A stretch of DNA of 14,146 bases from an uncultured Bacillota bacterium (GTDB taxonomy: Bacteria > Bacillota_I > Bacilli_A > RFN20 > CAG-826). The notes beneath the pieces were generated by a model. The model did no database searches, was not told the DNA's origin, and saw only the letters and a list, made by a program, of their open reading frames with translations. The position numbers were made by a program, and so were the translations under genes. Below are positions 13,908-14,146 of the stretch, piece by piece. The DNA is taken from positions 1 to 14,146 of the forward strand of contig CASFWS010000014.1 of assembly GCA_949298295.1 (NCBI GenBank). Reading direction: 5' to 3'. The number at the start of each line of letters is the position of its first letter. Position 1 is the stretch's first letter.

Positions 13908-14146
13908 ATGAAAAAAGAAACGCGTGAGCGGATCCGGAGATTCGTTTCCGACCGCGACTATTGGCAGTTCCATAGCCCGGCCAATCTCGCCAAGTCGATA
14001 GCCATCGAGGCGGGGGAGCTTCTAGAATGCTTCCAATGGGACGAGGAGAACTACGACCTTGGGGAGGTGAAGGACGAGCTTGCCGACGTCATCGTCTATT
14101 GCGTCGACCTTCTCGACCGCCTCGGACTCGACGTCGACGAGATAGT
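13908..14146 (+). CDS. MazG-like nucleotide pyrophosphohydrolase, 3' truncated by window edge
   Basis: The first 79 residues of a small MazG-superfamily protein; full-length members of this type are about 100-120 residues. The segment RDYWQFHSPANLAKSIAIEA (16-35) is typical of the RS21-C6/MazG-like group. The metal-binding helices are visible as E34-x-x-E37 (IEAGEL) and E57-x-x-D60 (DELADV). Such enzymes hydrolyse non-canonical or excess NTPs or dNTPs to monophosphates and pyrophosphate. A perfect AAAGGAGG site lies 7 bases before the ATG and the gene begins 13 bases after the EFR1-type gene, so it is probably the third gene of the same operon. It may instead be a housekeeping gene that is only co-transcribed. 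The end is outside the window. Confidence 0.9.
   Translation, partial: MKKETRERIRRFVSDRDYWQFHSPANLAKSIAIEAGELLECFQWDEENYDLGEVKDELADVIVYCVDLLDRLGLDVDEI

Noticed and set aside
1..14146. CRISPR array, insertion sequence or integrase
   Set aside because: I saw no regularly spaced repeats, no terminal inverted repeats with transposase motifs and no recombinase motifs in any frame.

Overview
The window looks like a compact, GC-rich bacterial chromosome segment, probably from a fermentative, low-oxygen member of the Bacillota. This placement is an inference. It rests on strong Shine-Dalgarno sites, a pyrophosphate-type phosphofructokinase next to an L-lactate dehydrogenase, flavodoxin and ferredoxin proteins, and a Mollicutes-like membrane-anchored PotD. 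Taxonomy below phylum cannot be settled from the sequence alone. Most genes use GC-rich third positions. The segment at about 6.4-8.45 kb is visibly richer in A/T.

Layout. 1-3811 (+): the end of potA, then potB, potC and potD, a translationally coupled polyamine ABC-importer operon that ends in a strong hairpin terminator. 3815-4804 (-): a basic protein of unknown function with its own promoter. 5048-6250 (+): a PPi-type phosphofructokinase behind a leader with competing hairpins. 6319-6392 (+): tRNA-Cys. 6442-8351 (-): a two-gene module of an AAA_15-type ATPase and a RloB-like TOPRIM protein, resembling RloA-RloB/AbiL-type phage-defence pairs. 8529-8684 (+): tRNA-Arg and tRNA-Pro. 8773-9282 (+): flavodoxin. 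9390-10325 (+): L-lactate dehydrogenase. 10279-11682 (-): a MATE-family exporter whose 3' end overlaps lactate dehydrogenase. 11811-14146 (+): an operon of a zinc-ribbon PP-loop ATP pyrophosphatase, a flavodoxin/2x[4Fe-4S] (EFR1-type) protein and the start of a MazG-like nucleotide pyrophosphohydrolase.

How the genes fit together. PPi-PFK and lactate dehydrogenase point to energy-saving glycolysis ending in lactate. The flavodoxin and the EFR1-type protein point to low-potential electron transfer. The two most interesting regions are the ATPase/RloB-like pair between tRNA genes, a candidate anti-phage system, and the PP-loop/EFR1 pair, whose start-stop overlap suggests an undescribed redox-coupled ATP-pyrophosphatase reaction. 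The genome is tightly packed: two intrinsic terminators lie inside the coding sequence of the convergent neighbouring gene.
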